Source: Promicromonospora umidemergens
GTDB taxonomy: Bacteria; Actinomycetota; Actinomycetes; Actinomycetales; Cellulomonadaceae
NCBI RefSeq assembly: GCF_024171995.1
Contig: NZ_JAMTCT010000004.1
Coordinates: forward strand, 186,001 to 250,000
Direction of reading: 5' to 3'
Length of the DNA stretch: 64,000 nucleotides
Positions 24,355-33,861 of this stretch are shown piece by piece. The position numbers and the translations under genes are program-made. How positions within the stretch are numbered: position 1 is the first letter of the stretch; every line of letters begins with the position of its first letter. A model generated the notes under the pieces. That model was not told the origin of the DNA, ran no database searches, and saw only the letters and a list, made by a program, of their open reading frames with translations.

Positions 24355-26049
24355 TCACTGGTAGCCGCGGATCTCCTTGAACGCCGCGCGGATCGACGTC
24401 TGCGCGGCGTCGAAGACCCGGCCGCCCGTCAGGTCAGCCACCGACTCCATCTCTTGCACGTACCGGTCGTCGTCCCCGAGCATGACGATGAACGTGGGCG
24501 TGCCGAGGGACCCGCTGCTCGCCGCGCTGAAGTCCGCGCCGAACGCGTCGAGGCCGAGGCTCGGGTCGTTGTTCTCGCCGTCCGTGATCAGCACGATCGA
24601 CGTGTAGTACCCCTCCCCCTCGGCCTGCGAGCGCTCGACCAGCGCGTACGCCTCCTCCAGTGCGGCGTAGATGGCCGTCCTGCCGCCGTCGGGCACCAGG
24701 CCGGACACGTGGTCACGGAGCGGGCTCAGCTCCTCGAGATCCTGCTCCGGGTCGGCAAGAGTGAACTGCGCCGGACGCCCTGGTGCCGTGTCGTACGGCA
24801 GGATCGTCACCCGCTCCCCCTGGCGGAACCGGGCGAACTCCCCCGTGATCGACGTGTCGTTGCCCGTGAGGTCGCCGAACGCCTGCCGGAGCTGGTTCAT
24901 GGGCGCGCCCGACATGGACCGCGACGTGTCCAGCAGGTAGATGGTGTGCGCCGGGTCGCGATAGTCGCGCAGGTAGTCGTCGATCAGCCCGTTGGCGGTG
25001 TTCAGCTCCTCCGGCAGCGGCACAGGGACGGGGTCCATCGACGGGACCGAGTCGTCGTCGGGCACCCCGCTGTCCGTCGCGGGACGGCGGTGGGTGACCT
25101 CGGAGATGTCCTCCTGGGTACCCGCGTCCCTGAGCCACTCGACCAGGTCGTCGTAGGCGTCCTGCTGGTCCGCGGCCAGCAGCTGGACCGGGTAGTCCGC
25201 GTACACCGTGCGCTCCGGGTAGACGATCACCAGGTCCTCGGCGATCGCACCGGAGTCGGCCAGGACGATCAGCTCGGACTCATAGTTGACTATCGCGTCC
25301 GCCTCGTCCTGGTCGGCGACGAACTGCTCGGTGAGCCACTGGGAGCTGCCGGCGGTACGGACGAGGCCGGAGAACAGGTCGCCGGCCCGGGCGGGATCGA
25401 CGTCCTCGAGGTTCAGGTCGTCGCCGTTCCGGTCGAACCCCGACGCCACACCCACGAGCGCCGAGAATCCCGAGTTCGACGTCGCCGGATCGGTCATGAA
25501 GAAGGAGAGCGAGCCCTCGGCGGCGCGGTCCGCGATCTCGTTCCAGGACACCGCTCGGTCCTGGGTCCAGCCGAGCCGCTGCGCGGCGGAGGTCTTCACA
25601 CCGAGCACCACCGGGGAGCGCATCGTCTCCCCGCTCTGGGTAACCCACGGCTCGTCGGCCGCCTCCGCCAGCGCCTGCTTCTCGTCCCAGAGGAGCTCCA
25701 TGTAGTCGTTCGAGGAGAACCACGCCAGGTCACAGTGCGCGTCGCTGCCCGTCTCGCACCTTCCGCCCCCGTTGACGATGTCGTCGGCGCCCTGCAGCGT
25801 GCCGACGTAGGTGGGCTCGAGAGTGATTCCGGTCGCTGCCTCGAGGTCGCGCATGAGATCGTCGTCGCCCATGACGTCCGCGAGCTCGGACCCGGCGAGC
25901 ACCTTGAGCGTCACCGGGTTCCGTGGCTGCTGGTTGGCCCAGAACACCACGCCCGCCACCACCACGACCAGCAGCACGGCGAAGCCTGCGACGACCGGTG
26001 TGATCCGACGGCGATCCTCGCGCGCGCCCCTCTTCGGGTCCGTCTCCAC
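24355..26049 (-). CDS. Membrane-anchored solute-binding/VWA-domain protein
   Basis: With GTG at 26049 (GGAGAGG 7 bp upstream) the protein has 564 residues: a basic N-terminus, one TM helix (about 15–37, ITPVVAGFAVLLVVVVAGVVFW), then an extracytoplasmic type-2 solute-binding-like region (about 45–330; LKVLAGSELADV … DLAWFSSNDYMELL … SNSGFSALVGVA … LIVLADSG). A von Willebrand factor A domain follows from about 370 to the end, with an intact MIDAS motif DTSRSMSG and later TAIYAALEEAY and LITDGENNDPS. Combined SBP–VWA proteins are known in actinobacteria, but ligand and partner are unknown. There is no ABC transporter next to it, so it probably acts in surface binding or signalling rather than uptake. 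Confidence 0.85.
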   Translation of the reverse strand: METDPKRGAREDRRRITPVVAGFAVLLVVVVAGVVFWANQQPRNPVTLKVLAGSELADVMGDDDLMRDLEAATGITLEPTYVGTLQGADDIVNGGGRCETGSDAHCDLAWFSSNDYMELLWDEKQALAEAADEPWVTQSGETMRSPVVLGVKTSAAQRLGWTQDRAVSWNEIADRAAEGSLSFFMTDPATSNSGFSALVGVASGFDRNGDDLNLEDVDPARAGDLFSGLVRTAGSSQWLTEQFVADQDEADAIVNYESELIVLADSGAIAEDLVIVYPERTVYADYPVQLLAADQQDAYDDLVEWLRDAGTQEDISEVTHRRPATDSGVPDDDSVPSMDPVPVPLPEELNTANGLIDDYLRDYRDPAHTIYLLDTSRSMSGAPMNQLRQAFGDLTGNDTSITGEFARFRQGERVTILPYDTAPGRPAQFTLADPEQDLEELSPLRDHVSGLVPDGGRTAIYAALEEAYALVERSQAEGEGYYTSIVLITDGENNDPSLGLDAFGADFSAASSGSLGTPTFIVMLGDDDRYVQEMESVADLTGGRVFDAAQTSIRAAFKEIRGYQ

Positions 26050-26374
26050 GTCGCGCCCTCTCCGACCAGCTCGACCAGCTCGTCGGAGGTCCGTTCCGAC
26101 GACGCCCTGACTGCATGATCGTGGCATATGGGGTGGAAGGTGCACTCTGGATGGGCGCTCGGCACCAACCGTTCATCCGAATTTCACGCGCTGCTAGCCG
26201 CCGACCATCCGAGGCCGTTTCGAGAACGGGGTCGTGTCTCGGCCGGGCCACCTCAGCGAACACAACCCCGTGCTCGGCGAGACCCGGCTCCTCAGCCAGG
26301 CATGCAAGAGCCCGCGGCCGCCGTCTGACCTGTAGGCAGGCAGACCGACGATCGCGGGCTTCTCGGCGCCAGGG
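26050..26374. other. Intergenic region with rho-independent-like hairpin at 26309–26360
   Basis: No gene is supportable. The region holds the VWA-gene leader and an imperfect long hairpin below the DivIVA-like gene: AGCCCGCG at 26309–26316 pairs with 26353–26360, GTCTG (26323–26327) with CAGAC (26341–26345), and CCTG (26329–26332) with CAGG (26337–26340). It probably terminates the rpsB…rlmN–DivIVA-like transcript (minus strand). Confidence 0.55.
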
Positions 26375-26926
26375 TCACTCGACCCCGAGCAGCACCTCCA
26401 CCGCACGGCTCAGGAACGCGTCCACCGAGGCCTCGTCGTAGGCGTCCGCACCGCGCGACCGCCCGAACGTGGCCGACCGGATGTCGCCCGCCGTCAGCGG
26501 CTCCTGCCGGTCGAAGTACCCGATGAGCCGGTCACACAGGTCGTCGACGTCGTCCTTGTCGTACCCCTGCGAACCCCGGTCCGCCGGCGCGAACTTCTCA
26601 CCGTCGGGCCGGCCCAGCCGCCCGTACAGCGAACGCGCGCGCTCGGCGAGCGCGTTCATCCAGGCCTGCTGACCGTGCGCCGCCGCGTACTCCGCACGCT
26701 GCCGGGCGATGAACGCCGCCTCCAGCCGGTCGAGCGCCGCGTCGACCTCGTGGGTGTTGTACCCACCACGGGTCAGATCGAACGTGGACGCCTGGATGTC
26801 GGCGCTGGTCAGCCGCTCCATGGTTCGTCCTTCGTACGCCTGTCGGGCGTGCTCGAAGAACTCGTCGACCTCGTCCTTGTCGTACCCGGTGCGCATCGCG
26901 GGAACGCTGTTGAACATCCCACTCAC
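26375..26926 (-). CDS. DivIVA-like domain protein
   Basis: A 183-residue protein with four short DivIVA-type segments: [14 protein letters not shown] (about 14), [19 protein letters not shown] (about 54), [18 protein letters not shown] (about 120) and [18 protein letters not shown] (about 160). Two further ITSADI/LTAGDI-type segments are the turn that precedes such motifs. Classical DivIVA/Wag31 has one membrane-binding N-terminal domain plus a long coiled coil; here there is repetition of the motif and almost no coiled coil. A role at the membrane or cell pole is inferred. The ATG at 26926 overlaps the rlmN stop by 4 bp, so it is translationally coupled to rlmN. Confidence 0.75.
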   Translation of the reverse strand: MSGMFNSVPAMRTGYDKDEVDEFFEHARQAYEGRTMERLTSADIQASTFDLTRGGYNTHEVDAALDRLEAAFIARQRAEYAAAHGQQAWMNALAERARSLYGRLGRPDGEKFAPADRGSQGYDKDDVDDLCDRLIGYFDRQEPLTAGDIRSATFGRSRGADAYDEASVDAFLSRAVEVLLGVE

Positions 26927-28083
26927 TCGTCGTCCTCCTCAGCCGCAAGCTGCCCGCAGGCCCCGTCGATATCGCTCCCGCGGGTATCACGGATCGTGGT
27001 CGGGATCCCGTGACCGCGCAATCGTGCCACAAACTCGTCCTCGACCTCACGGTCGCTTGCCGTCCAGATCGAACCCGGCGTGGGGTTGAGCGGGATCGGG
27101 TTCACGTGCACCCAGCCGCGACCGCGCGCGTTGAGCTTCTCGCCGAGCAGGTCCGCCCGCCAGCCGTGGTCGTTCATGTCCTTGATCAGCGCGTACTCGA
27201 TCGACACGCGACGCCCGGTCACCTCGAAGTAGTTCCGTGCGGTGTCGAGCGTCTCGTCGACGCTCCAGCGCGTGTTGATCGGCACCAGCTCGGAGCGCAG
27301 GTCGTCGTCGGGCGCGTGCAGCGACAGCGCGAGCGTCACCGGGATGCCCTCCTTGGTGAGCTTCTGCATGGCCGGGACGAGGCCGACCGTGGAGACCGTG
27401 ATGTTGCGGGCCGACATGCCGAAGCCCTCCGGCTGCGGCGCCACCAGGGCCCGCACCGTCTCGATCACTGCCTTGTAGTTGGCCAGCGGCTCGCCCATGC
27501 CCATGAACACCAGGTTGTTCAGCCGGGTGACGCCGCCGGGGATCTCGCCATCGGCCAGCGAGCGGAACGCCGCGCGGACCTGCTCGAGGATCTCCGCCGT
27601 CGAGAGGTTCCGGGTCAGGCCGAGCTGACCCGTCGCGCAGAACGGGCAGGCCATGCCGCAGCCCGCCTGGCTGGAGACGCACAGCGTGGTGCGCTGCGGG
27701 TAGCGCATGAGGACCGACTCGACCTTGGCCTCGTCGAACAGGTGCCACAGCGTCTTGACCGTGGTGCCGCCGTCGGCCTCGAGCTTGCGGGTGGGCCGCA
27801 TCAGCTCGGGGAACATCGTGGTCGCGAGCGCTTCCCGGGACTTCGCCGGGAGGTCCGTCATCTTCGCCGCGTCGCTCGTGTAGTGCGTGAAGTAGTGCGT
27901 GGCGAGCTGCTTGGCCCGGAACGCGGGCTCTCCCGCCTCGACGACGGAGGCCACCCGCTCCTCGGGAGTCAGGTCGGCGAAGTGCTTCGGCGGCTTGCCG
28001 CGGCGCTTCGGTGCCATCTGCAACGGGATGGCAGGGGTCTCGTCCGAGGGCCGGACGACAGGCTGGGCAAGGGGAGTTTTCAT
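26923..28083 (-). CDS. rlmN: 23S rRNA (adenine-2503-C2)-methyltransferase
   Basis: Radical-SAM enzyme methylating A2503 of 23S rRNA (and A37 of some tRNAs) with two SAM molecules. The 386-residue protein has the CxxxCxxC cluster motif in [18 protein letters not shown] (about residue 146), GMGEPLANY, the helper-cysteine region near the C-terminus ([12 protein letters not shown]), and the N-terminal accessory domain ([16 protein letters not shown]). The ATG overlaps the cdsA stop by one base (TGATG), the classic coupling in this operon. It carries a longer than usual N-terminus (about 35 residues before the domain). Confidence 0.97.
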   Translation of the reverse strand: MKTPLAQPVVRPSDETPAIPLQMAPKRRGKPPKHFADLTPEERVASVVEAGEPAFRAKQLATHYFTHYTSDAAKMTDLPAKSREALATTMFPELMRPTRKLEADGGTTVKTLWHLFDEAKVESVLMRYPQRTTLCVSSQAGCGMACPFCATGQLGLTRNLSTAEILEQVRAAFRSLADGEIPGGVTRLNNLVFMGMGEPLANYKAVIETVRALVAPQPEGFGMSARNITVSTVGLVPAMQKLTKEGIPVTLALSLHAPDDDLRSELVPINTRWSVDETLDTARNYFEVTGRRVSIEYALIKDMNDHGWRADLLGEKLNARGRGWVHVNPIPLNPTPGSIWTASDREVEDEFVARLRGHGIPTTIRDTRGSDIDGACGQLAAEEDDE

Positions 28084-28976
28084 CAGGCAACCACCGAGAG
28101 CACGAGATAGACGAAGGGCGCTGTGATAATCATCGAATCGAGGCGATCCAGCACGCCCCCGTGCCCCGGGAGCAATGAGCCCATGTCCTTCAATTCTAGG
28201 TCACGCTTGAGCAGCGATTCCGCGAGATCGCCCACAGTCGCCGTGATGGCGGTCATGACGCCGAGCGCGATGCCGAGCACCGGGCTCTCGCCCAGCCCGT
28301 ACACCGCTCCGAGCACACCCACCGCCGTGGCCAGCACTATGGAACCGGCCAGGCCCTCCCAGGACTTCTTGGGACTCACGGTCGGCGCCAGCGGATGCCT
28401 GCCCAGCATGACGCCGGCGATGTAGCCGCCCGTGTCGTTGGCGACCGCCAGGAGGACGAACAGCACCACCCGGATCTCGCCGTCAGGCTGCGCCAGCATC
28501 AGGACCACGAAGCCCGCGAGGAACGGCAGGTAGGCGGCGGCGAAGACGGAGGCGGCGGAGTCCCGGACCGCGCTGAGGCCGGAGCCGTCGAGCGCCCGCC
28601 AGACCACCGTCGCGGCCACCGTCAGCACGAAGGCGACGAACAGTGCCTCGGCACCGCCCCGGTACGCCGAGACGATCATGCCGGCGGCCCCCACGAACAG
28701 GGGCACCATCGGCAGGCGTAGCTCCCGGCGCGCGAACGCCTGACGCAGCTCCCACAGCCCTGCCCACATCAGGAGGACCACGAGGAGCACGAACGGCTCT
28801 GGCCGCCAGTACAGCGACGCACCGACGACTCCGAGCAGGCCGACGCCGACGAGGATCGCCGCCGGCAGGTTACGACCGGCGCGCGACTGCTTCGGTGCCG
28901 GCGCCGGTTCGGGCTCGGGGCTCACAGCGATGTGCGCAATGTCTCGCTCTGTTCTGTCTCGAGGCGGTGCGGACAT
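28083..28976 (-). CDS. cdsA: Phosphatidate cytidylyltransferase
   Basis: Integral membrane enzyme making CDP-diacylglycerol from phosphatidate and CTP for phospholipid synthesis. The 297-residue protein has a soluble N-terminal stretch (residues 1–35), about eight TM helices, [14 protein letters not shown] near 205 and the CDS signature [20 protein letters not shown] followed by [11 protein letters not shown] near 255–285. The start overlaps the frr stop by one base. It is part of the rpsB–tsf–pyrH–frr–cdsA–rlmN series. Confidence 0.96.
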   Translation of the reverse strand: MSAPPRDRTERDIAHIAVSPEPEPAPAPKQSRAGRNLPAAILVGVGLLGVVGASLYWRPEPFVLLVVLLMWAGLWELRQAFARRELRLPMVPLFVGAAGMIVSAYRGGAEALFVAFVLTVAATVVWRALDGSGLSAVRDSAASVFAAAYLPFLAGFVVLMLAQPDGEIRVVLFVLLAVANDTGGYIAGVMLGRHPLAPTVSPKKSWEGLAGSIVLATAVGVLGAVYGLGESPVLGIALGVMTAITATVGDLAESLLKRDLELKDMGSLLPGHGGVLDRLDSMIITAPFVYLVLSVVA

Positions 28977-29533
28977 CAGACCTCGAGCAGCTCGCTCTCC
29001 TTGCTGGAGAGCAGCTGGTCGATGATGTCGACGTGGCTCTTGGTGAGCTTGTCCAGCTCCTTCTCTGCGCGCGTGACCTCGTCCTCGCCGGCCTCGCCGT
29101 CCTTGACGATGCGGTCCAGCGTCTCCTTGGCCTTGCGCCGGATGTTGCGTACCGATACGCGCGACTCCTCGGCCTTCGCCTTGGCGAGCTTCACGTAGTC
29201 GCGGCGGCGCTCCTCCGTCAGGGAGGGCAGCACGATGCGGATGGCGTTGCCGTCGGTCGCCGGGTTCACGCCCAGGTCGGAGTCCCGCAGCGCCTTCTCG
29301 ACGGCGGGCACCGAGCTCTTGTCGAACGGCGCGACCAGCACGGTGCGCGCGTCGGGGATGTTGAACGACGCCAGCTGCTGCAGCGGCGTCGGCGCGCCGT
29401 AGTAGTCGACGACGATCTTGCTGAACATCCCCGCGTTGGCGCGACCGGTGCGGATACCCGCGAAGTCTTCCTTGGCGACCTCGATCGCCTTCTCCATCTT
29501 TTCCTCGGCTTCGAGGAGGGTCTCGTCGATCAC
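28976..29533 (-). CDS. frr: Ribosome recycling factor
   Basis: Splits post-termination ribosomes together with EF-G. The 185-residue protein is the standard length: the N-terminal helix [30 protein letters not shown] (shown here only as landmarks [10 protein letters not shown] and IRTGRA), domain II ([14 protein letters not shown]), and the C-terminal helices with [21 protein letters not shown]. Two consecutive GTG codons occur at 29536 and 29533; 29533 lies 6 bp below GGAG and is preferred. Located between pyrH and cdsA as is usual. Confidence 0.98.
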   Translation of the reverse strand: MIDETLLEAEEKMEKAIEVAKEDFAGIRTGRANAGMFSKIVVDYYGAPTPLQQLASFNIPDARTVLVAPFDKSSVPAVEKALRDSDLGVNPATDGNAIRIVLPSLTEERRRDYVKLAKAKAEESRVSVRNIRRKAKETLDRIVKDGEAGEDEVTRAEKELDKLTKSHVDIIDQLLSSKESELLEV

Positions 29534-29645
29534 CACTGCTCCTGTCGTTCGTCTACGGGTGGTGCCGGGGCCACTCTACGGACACTTTGCCCGGCTACCG
29601 AAAGGATCGCGCGCTTCCCGGGCCTTGCCGAGTCGCGCGGGTGAC

Positions 29646-30365
29646 TCAGCGTGAGGTGATCAGCGTGCCGATGGGCTCGCCGGCCAGCGCACGGGTGACG
29701 TTGCCCTCGCCCTCCATGCCGAACACCCGCATCTGGACGTTGTTGTCGCGGCACATGGCCAGCGCCGTGTCGTCCATGACGCCGAGCCGGTTGACGAGGG
29801 CGTCGGTGTACGTGAGGTGGTCGAGCTTCTTCGCGTCGGGGTTGCGGCGCGGGTCGGAGTCGTAGACGCCGTCGACGCCGTTCTTGCCCATGACCACCTG
29901 CTCGCAACCCGTCTCCAGGGCACGCTGCACCGCCACGGTGTCGGTGGAGAAGTACGGCATGCCCGCACCGGCGCCGAAGATGACCACGCGGCCCTTCTCC
30001 AGGTGCCGGATCGCGCGCAGCGGGATGTACGGCTCGGCGACCTGGCCCATGGTGATGGCGGTCTGCACACGCGTCTTGACGCCGGCCTGCTCCAGGAAGT
30101 CCTGGAGGGCCAGGCAGTTCATGACCGTGCCGAGCATGCCCATGTAGTCGGCGCGGGCGCGGTCCATGCCTGCCACGCTCAGCTCGGCGCCGCGGAAGAA
30201 GTTCCCGCCGCCTACGACGATGGCGACCTGGATGCCGTCGCGAACGGCCACGCCGATCTCCTTGGCCATGCGCCGGACGACGTCGGCATCGAGCCCTACG
30301 CTGCCGCCGCCGAACGCCTCGCCCGACAGCTTCAGGAGCACACGCCGGGCGGGCCGGCCCTCCAT
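29646..30365 (-). CDS. pyrH: UMP kinase
   Basis: Phosphorylates UMP to UDP in pyrimidine nucleotide synthesis. From the ATG at 30365 it has 239 residues: [15 protein letters not shown] (phosphate-binding loop) at the N-terminus, [13 protein letters not shown] near 62, [11 protein letters not shown] near 84, [15 protein letters not shown] near 138 and [12 protein letters not shown] near 168, matching hexameric bacterial UMP kinase. A TTG at 30401 preceded by GAAGGG would add 12 residues and is possible. It follows tsf in the conserved operon, but a 318-bp gap with a strong terminator separates them, so pyrH probably has its own promoter. Confidence 0.97.
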   Translation of the reverse strand: MEGRPARRVLLKLSGEAFGGGSVGLDADVVRRMAKEIGVAVRDGIQVAIVVGGGNFFRGAELSVAGMDRARADYMGMLGTVMNCLALQDFLEQAGVKTRVQTAITMGQVAEPYIPLRAIRHLEKGRVVIFGAGAGMPYFSTDTVAVQRALETGCEQVVMGKNGVDGVYDSDPRRNPDAKKLDHLTYTDALVNRLGVMDDTALAMCRDNNVQMRVFGMEGEGNVTRALAGEPIGTLITSR

Positions 30366-30683
30366 GTCCACCGCGAAGTCCTGGGTCGCCTCGTCACTCA
30401 ATGGTCCGTCACCCTTCTTCTCGTCACTGCCGGGACACTGGCTCTTCCGGAATACTGCCCGACTTGCGGGCTGAACACCTCTGCGCGGGGCAGAAGCGTC
30501 CGGACCGGCCTCGAGCCCCCTGGTGCGAAGTGGAGCCGAACCGGCTCTACACCGCACCAAAAGTATCGAAGCCGCACCGCGCTCCAGGGAGCCCGGCGTC
30601 CGAACCGGCCCCTTGGAGGGACCGGCCCACGTATGCGTCGGCCCGGCCCGCGCCGAAGCGCGGACCGGGCCGACCAAGCTGCG
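30366..30683 (-). other. tsf–pyrH intergenic region with terminator at 30637–30674
   Basis: No gene. A 17-bp stem, nearly perfect (30637–30653 with 30658–30674) around the loop CGAA, sits 10 bp below the tsf stop and is a strong candidate terminator for the rpsB–tsf transcript. The remaining 250 bp include a small stem GAGCC–GAACC–GGCTC (30534–30548) and several GGACCGGCC repeats. The pyrH promoter should lie here. Confidence 0.7.
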
Positions 30684-31523
30684 TCAGGAACCGACGCGGA
30701 AACGCACGAACGCGGTCAGGGAGCCGTTCACGGCGGCGACGTGCTTGCCGACCGTGGTCTTCGGGTCCTTGGCCAGCGGCTGGTCGATCAGCGCGACCTC
30801 CTTGAAGAAGCCGTTCAGGCGACCCTCGACGATCTTGGGCAGCGCGGCCTCCGGCTTGCCCTCGTTCTTCGAGGTCTCCAGAGCGATCGCCCGCTCCTTC
30901 TCGACGACGTCCGCCGGGACGTCCTCACGGGTGAGGTACTTCGGGGCCATCGCAGCGACGTGCTGCGCGATGTCCTTGCCGACGGCCTCGCCCGCCTCGT
31001 CGGTGACGACGAGGACACCGATCGACGGCGGCAGGTCCTTGGCCGTCTTGTGCAGGTACGTCGTGACCTTGGGGCCCTCGACGCGCGCGACACGGCGCAG
31101 GACGATCTTCTCGCCCAGCGTGGCGCCCTGGGCGGCGATGAGCTCCGCGACGGTGCCCTCCGCGGACGGGGCGGCGGACGCCGCGACCTCGTCGGTGGCA
31201 CCGGCGGCGGCAGCGGCCTCGAGGACGGCCTCGGCCAGGGCGATGAACTTCTCGTTCTTGACGACGAAGTCCGTCTCGGCGTTCAGCTCGATCATCGTGG
31301 CGACCTGGCCGGCCGCGGCGTCCTCGACCTTGACGGCGACGAGGCCCTCGGACGCGGTGTTGCCCTCACGCTTGGCGGCGCGGGCGAGACCCTTGGTGCG
31401 GATGATCTCGATGGCCTTCTCGGCGTCGCCGTCGGCAGTGTCCAGGGCCTTCTTGACGTCGAGCATGCCTGCGCCGGTCCGCTCACGCAGCGCCTTGATG
31501 TCAGCGGCGGTGTAGTTCGCCAT
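30684..31523 (-). CDS. tsf: Elongation factor Ts
   Basis: Guanine-nucleotide exchange factor for EF-Tu. The 279-residue protein starts MANYTAADIKALRERTGAGML with the EF-Ts signature, followed by DVKKALDTADGDAEKAIE, the TDFV motif (ETDFVVKNEKF, about residue 80), which inserts into EF-Tu, the dimerisation core and a C-terminal module ending FVRFRVGS. Length is normal. It lies directly below rpsB, with a hairpin in the 104-bp gap. Confidence 0.98.
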   Translation of the reverse strand: MANYTAADIKALRERTGAGMLDVKKALDTADGDAEKAIEIIRTKGLARAAKREGNTASEGLVAVKVEDAAAGQVATMIELNAETDFVVKNEKFIALAEAVLEAAAAAGATDEVAASAAPSAEGTVAELIAAQGATLGEKIVLRRVARVEGPKVTTYLHKTAKDLPPSIGVLVVTDEAGEAVGKDIAQHVAAMAPKYLTREDVPADVVEKERAIALETSKNEGKPEAALPKIVEGRLNGFFKEVALIDQPLAKDPKTTVGKHVAAVNGSLTAFVRFRVGS

Positions 31524-31581
31524 TGTTCTGGTCCTCCGTGCAGTCGTGTTGTTCGGGGAGGTCTAGCGACCCGGGGAGCGG

Positions 31582-31622
31582 TGCGCTGACCGGGCCCGAA
31601 CGAATCGGACCCGGTCAGCGCA
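31582..31622 (-). terminator. Attenuator-like hairpin between rpsB and tsf
   Basis: TGCGCTGACCGGG-type arms (31582–31598 and 31606–31622) pair with one mismatch around AACGAAT. It lies between rpsB (stop 31628) and tsf (start 31523), so it probably lowers read-through or protects the rpsB 3' end rather than stopping all transcripts. Confidence 0.55.
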
Positions 31623-31627
31623 GCACC

Positions 31628-32677
31628 TCACTTCTCGGTCTCAGCAGCCTCAGCGGTCTCGGCTGCCTCGGGAGCGGACTCCGGAGCGACCTCGGCGACA
31701 GCCTCGGTCGCCTCGGGGGCGGCGGCCGGAGCGTCCTCGACGGGCGCGGTGACCTCGGGTGCCGCAGCCGGAGCGGCCTCGACGGCCTCAGCGGCTTCGA
31801 CGACCTCGGCGGGAGCAGCCGGCGTGGCGGCCTCAGCGGCCTCGGCGGACGCCGCGGCAACGGTGCCCTCGTCGGTCGCGGCCGGGGACTCGACGGTGCC
31901 CTCGGTGCCGGCCAGGAGCTCGCGCTCCCACTCGGCCAGCGGCTCGGCGACGGCCTCTGCCTCTGCACCGGTCTTGCTGCCGCCGGAGTGGCGCTGCATG
32001 AGGCCCTCGGCGGCGGCGTCCGCGATCACGCGGGTGAGCAGCGTGACGGAGCGGATCGCGTCGTCGTTGCCCGGGATCGCGTAGTCGACCATGTCGGGGT
32101 CGCAGTTGGTGTCGAGGATCGCGACGACCGGGATGCCCAGCTTGCGGGCCTCGTTCACCGCGAGGTGCTCCTTGTTCGTGTCGACGATCCACACGGCCGA
32201 GGGAACCTTGGCCATCTCACGGATACCGCCGAGCGTGCGCGCGAGCTTGTCCTTCTCGCGACGCAGGACCAGGAGCTCCTTCTTCGTGAGGCCCGAGGCC
32301 GCCACGTCGTCGAAGTCGATCTCCTCGAGCTCCTTCATCCGCTGAAGGCGCTTGTGCACGGTGGTGAAGTTCGTGAGCATGCCACCGAGCCAGCGGTGGT
32401 TCACGTACGGCATCCCGACGCGGGCGGCCTGCTCGGCCACCGGCTCCTGTGCCTGCTTCTTGGTGCCGACGAAGAGGATAGAACCGCCGTGGGCGACCGT
32501 CTCCTTGACGAAGTCGTAGGCGGTGTCGATGAAGCCCAGCGACTGCCGGAGGTCGACGATGTAGATGCCGTTGCGCTCCGTGAAGATGAAGCGCTTCATC
32601 TTCGGGTTCCAACGGCGGGTCTGGTGTCCGAAGTGGACACCGCTCTCGAGGAGCTGGCGCATGGACACGACGGCCAT
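31628..32677 (-). CDS. rpsB: Ribosomal protein S2 with long Ala-Glu-rich tail
   Basis: Small-subunit protein uS2. The first about 250 residues are canonical: [57 protein letters not shown] and [15 protein letters not shown]. The last about 100 residues are a low-complexity Ala/Pro/Glu/Val tail ([20 protein letters not shown] type), making 349 residues against about 240–300 in most bacteria. Actinobacterial S2 proteins often carry such tails; this one is long. SD-like GGACGTGTC precedes the ATG at 32677; the tsf gene follows. Confidence 0.98.
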   Translation of the reverse strand: MAVVSMRQLLESGVHFGHQTRRWNPKMKRFIFTERNGIYIVDLRQSLGFIDTAYDFVKETVAHGGSILFVGTKKQAQEPVAEQAARVGMPYVNHRWLGGMLTNFTTVHKRLQRMKELEEIDFDDVAASGLTKKELLVLRREKDKLARTLGGIREMAKVPSAVWIVDTNKEHLAVNEARKLGIPVVAILDTNCDPDMVDYAIPGNDDAIRSVTLLTRVIADAAAEGLMQRHSGGSKTGAEAEAVAEPLAEWERELLAGTEGTVESPAATDEGTVAAASAEAAEAATPAAPAEVVEAAEAVEAAPAAAPEVTAPVEDAPAAAPEATEAVAEVAPESAPEAAETAEAAETEK

Positions 32678-33199
32678 GACACGTCCTTTCGGTGCGGCCC
32701 GAGATCAACTCGGGTCCTCCGCACACATTTCAGGCGGACCAGGGCTGACAGCCCGGGCCGCGGTTGGGTTGAATCGGCACCATAGATACGTCGGTGCCCC
32801 TGGCGCCGCACCGTGCCCGACGCCGACCCTGAGGGCCGGACCGCTGCCGGACGCGACTTGCTGTGACGCGCGTTGTCGATCGGGTGTTCTCCCGGCTGGG
32901 CAGACTGTCAGCGATGCTGTCCGTGTGCCCGACGGGAGTTCATGCCGGTCGCGGGTGGAAGTCTACCCGACCTGCCCTTGCAACGAGGACCTTGCCGCCG
33001 CACCGCGAATGTGACGTCGCGCGCTGCCGCCGACGGACCTGTCCGGGAGGGGTTCGAGAAGTCATGGCAGCCCCGTGGCGACCCTCGTCACGGCGGTAGC
33101 GGGCGGCGAGCGCGACCACAGGGGGCACGTGCGCCAGGTTGTGCACAGCCGGCTGTGCGACACCGTCCGGGACGTGCCGCACCGGGTGATGCTCCTGAC
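32678..33199. promoter_or_regulatory. Divergent rpsB / M23 peptidase intergenic region
   Basis: About 520 bp without a convincing gene. It should contain the rpsB promoter and leader. A perfect 16-bp palindrome, GCACAGCC joined directly to GGCTGTGC (33143–33158), lies 41 bp before the peptidase start and is a candidate operator. I cannot recognise an S2-binding leader structure with confidence. Confidence 0.4.
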
Positions 33200-33823
33200 A
33201 TGACGCGTCTCCTCACCCTCCCTCCCCACCGGGTCATCGACCGGTTCCCGGCAACCGTGCTGACCGTGCTGCTCACCATCGCTCTCGTCGCTCTCATCAC
33301 CACGGCGCCCGCCGCCGCCGCGCTGCGCACCGGGCCCGACATCGCCCTCCAGGTGGGCGCCGGCACCGGCGCTGCCGTGCCCACGGGGTACGTACCGCCC
33401 GTCGCCGGCGTGGATCCGCCGTCCGGCGTGGAGCGCAGGTTCGACGCACCCGCGGAGAGATGGGGAGCCGGCCACCGCGGCGTCGACCTGACCGCCCCGC
33501 ACGGTTCGAGCGTCCTGTCCCCCGGCCCCGGGGTGGTGACGTTCGCCGGGCAGGTGGCGCGGCGCGGGGTCATGGTCGTCACCCACCCGGACGGGCTGCG
33601 CAGCAGTCTTGAGCCGGTCACCGCCTCGGTCGCGGTAGGGACCACGGTCACGGCCGGCGAGCGGATCGGCACCGTGGAGGGCGGGCACGCGGGAGGCGGC
33701 ACGACGTCGAGCCACTGCGCACCCCGGTCCTGCCTGCACTGGGGCGTGCGGCGGGGCGAGCGCTACCTCGATCCGTTGTCCCTGCTGTACCGCCCGCCGA
33801 TCGTGCTCCTCCCGGACCGCTGA
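33200..33823 (+). CDS. Secreted M23-family metallopeptidase (LytM-like)
   Basis: A 207-residue protein with a basic N-terminus and signal-peptide helix (TVLTVLLTIALVALITTAPAAAA, about 20–42) followed by an M23 domain. Zinc-ligand motifs are visible: GHRGVDLTAPHG (His and Asp, about residue 93–97) and SCLHWGV near 178 (second motif). GVVTFAGQVARRGVMVVTHPDGLRSS lies between them. It probably cuts peptidoglycan peptides or acts as a LytM regulator of amidases. Such a gene next to rpsB is a recurring actinobacterial arrangement. ATG 33200 is chosen because it starts directly before the signal peptide. Confidence 0.88.
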   Translation: MTRLLTLPPHRVIDRFPATVLTVLLTIALVALITTAPAAAALRTGPDIALQVGAGTGAAVPTGYVPPVAGVDPPSGVERRFDAPAERWGAGHRGVDLTAPHGSSVLSPGPGVVTFAGQVARRGVMVVTHPDGLRSSLEPVTASVAVGTTVTAGERIGTVEGGHAGGGTTSSHCAPRSCLHWGVRRGERYLDPLSLLYRPPIVLLPDR

Positions 33824-33861
33824 CGCCGGCCGACCAGCAGCGTCGGCAAGACCGGTGCCCC

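Noticed and set aside
32678-33199. Several short frames between rpsB and the M23 gene as extra genes
   Set aside because: They lack ribosome-binding sites, domains or consistent codon bias; the true peptidase starts at its signal peptide at 33200.
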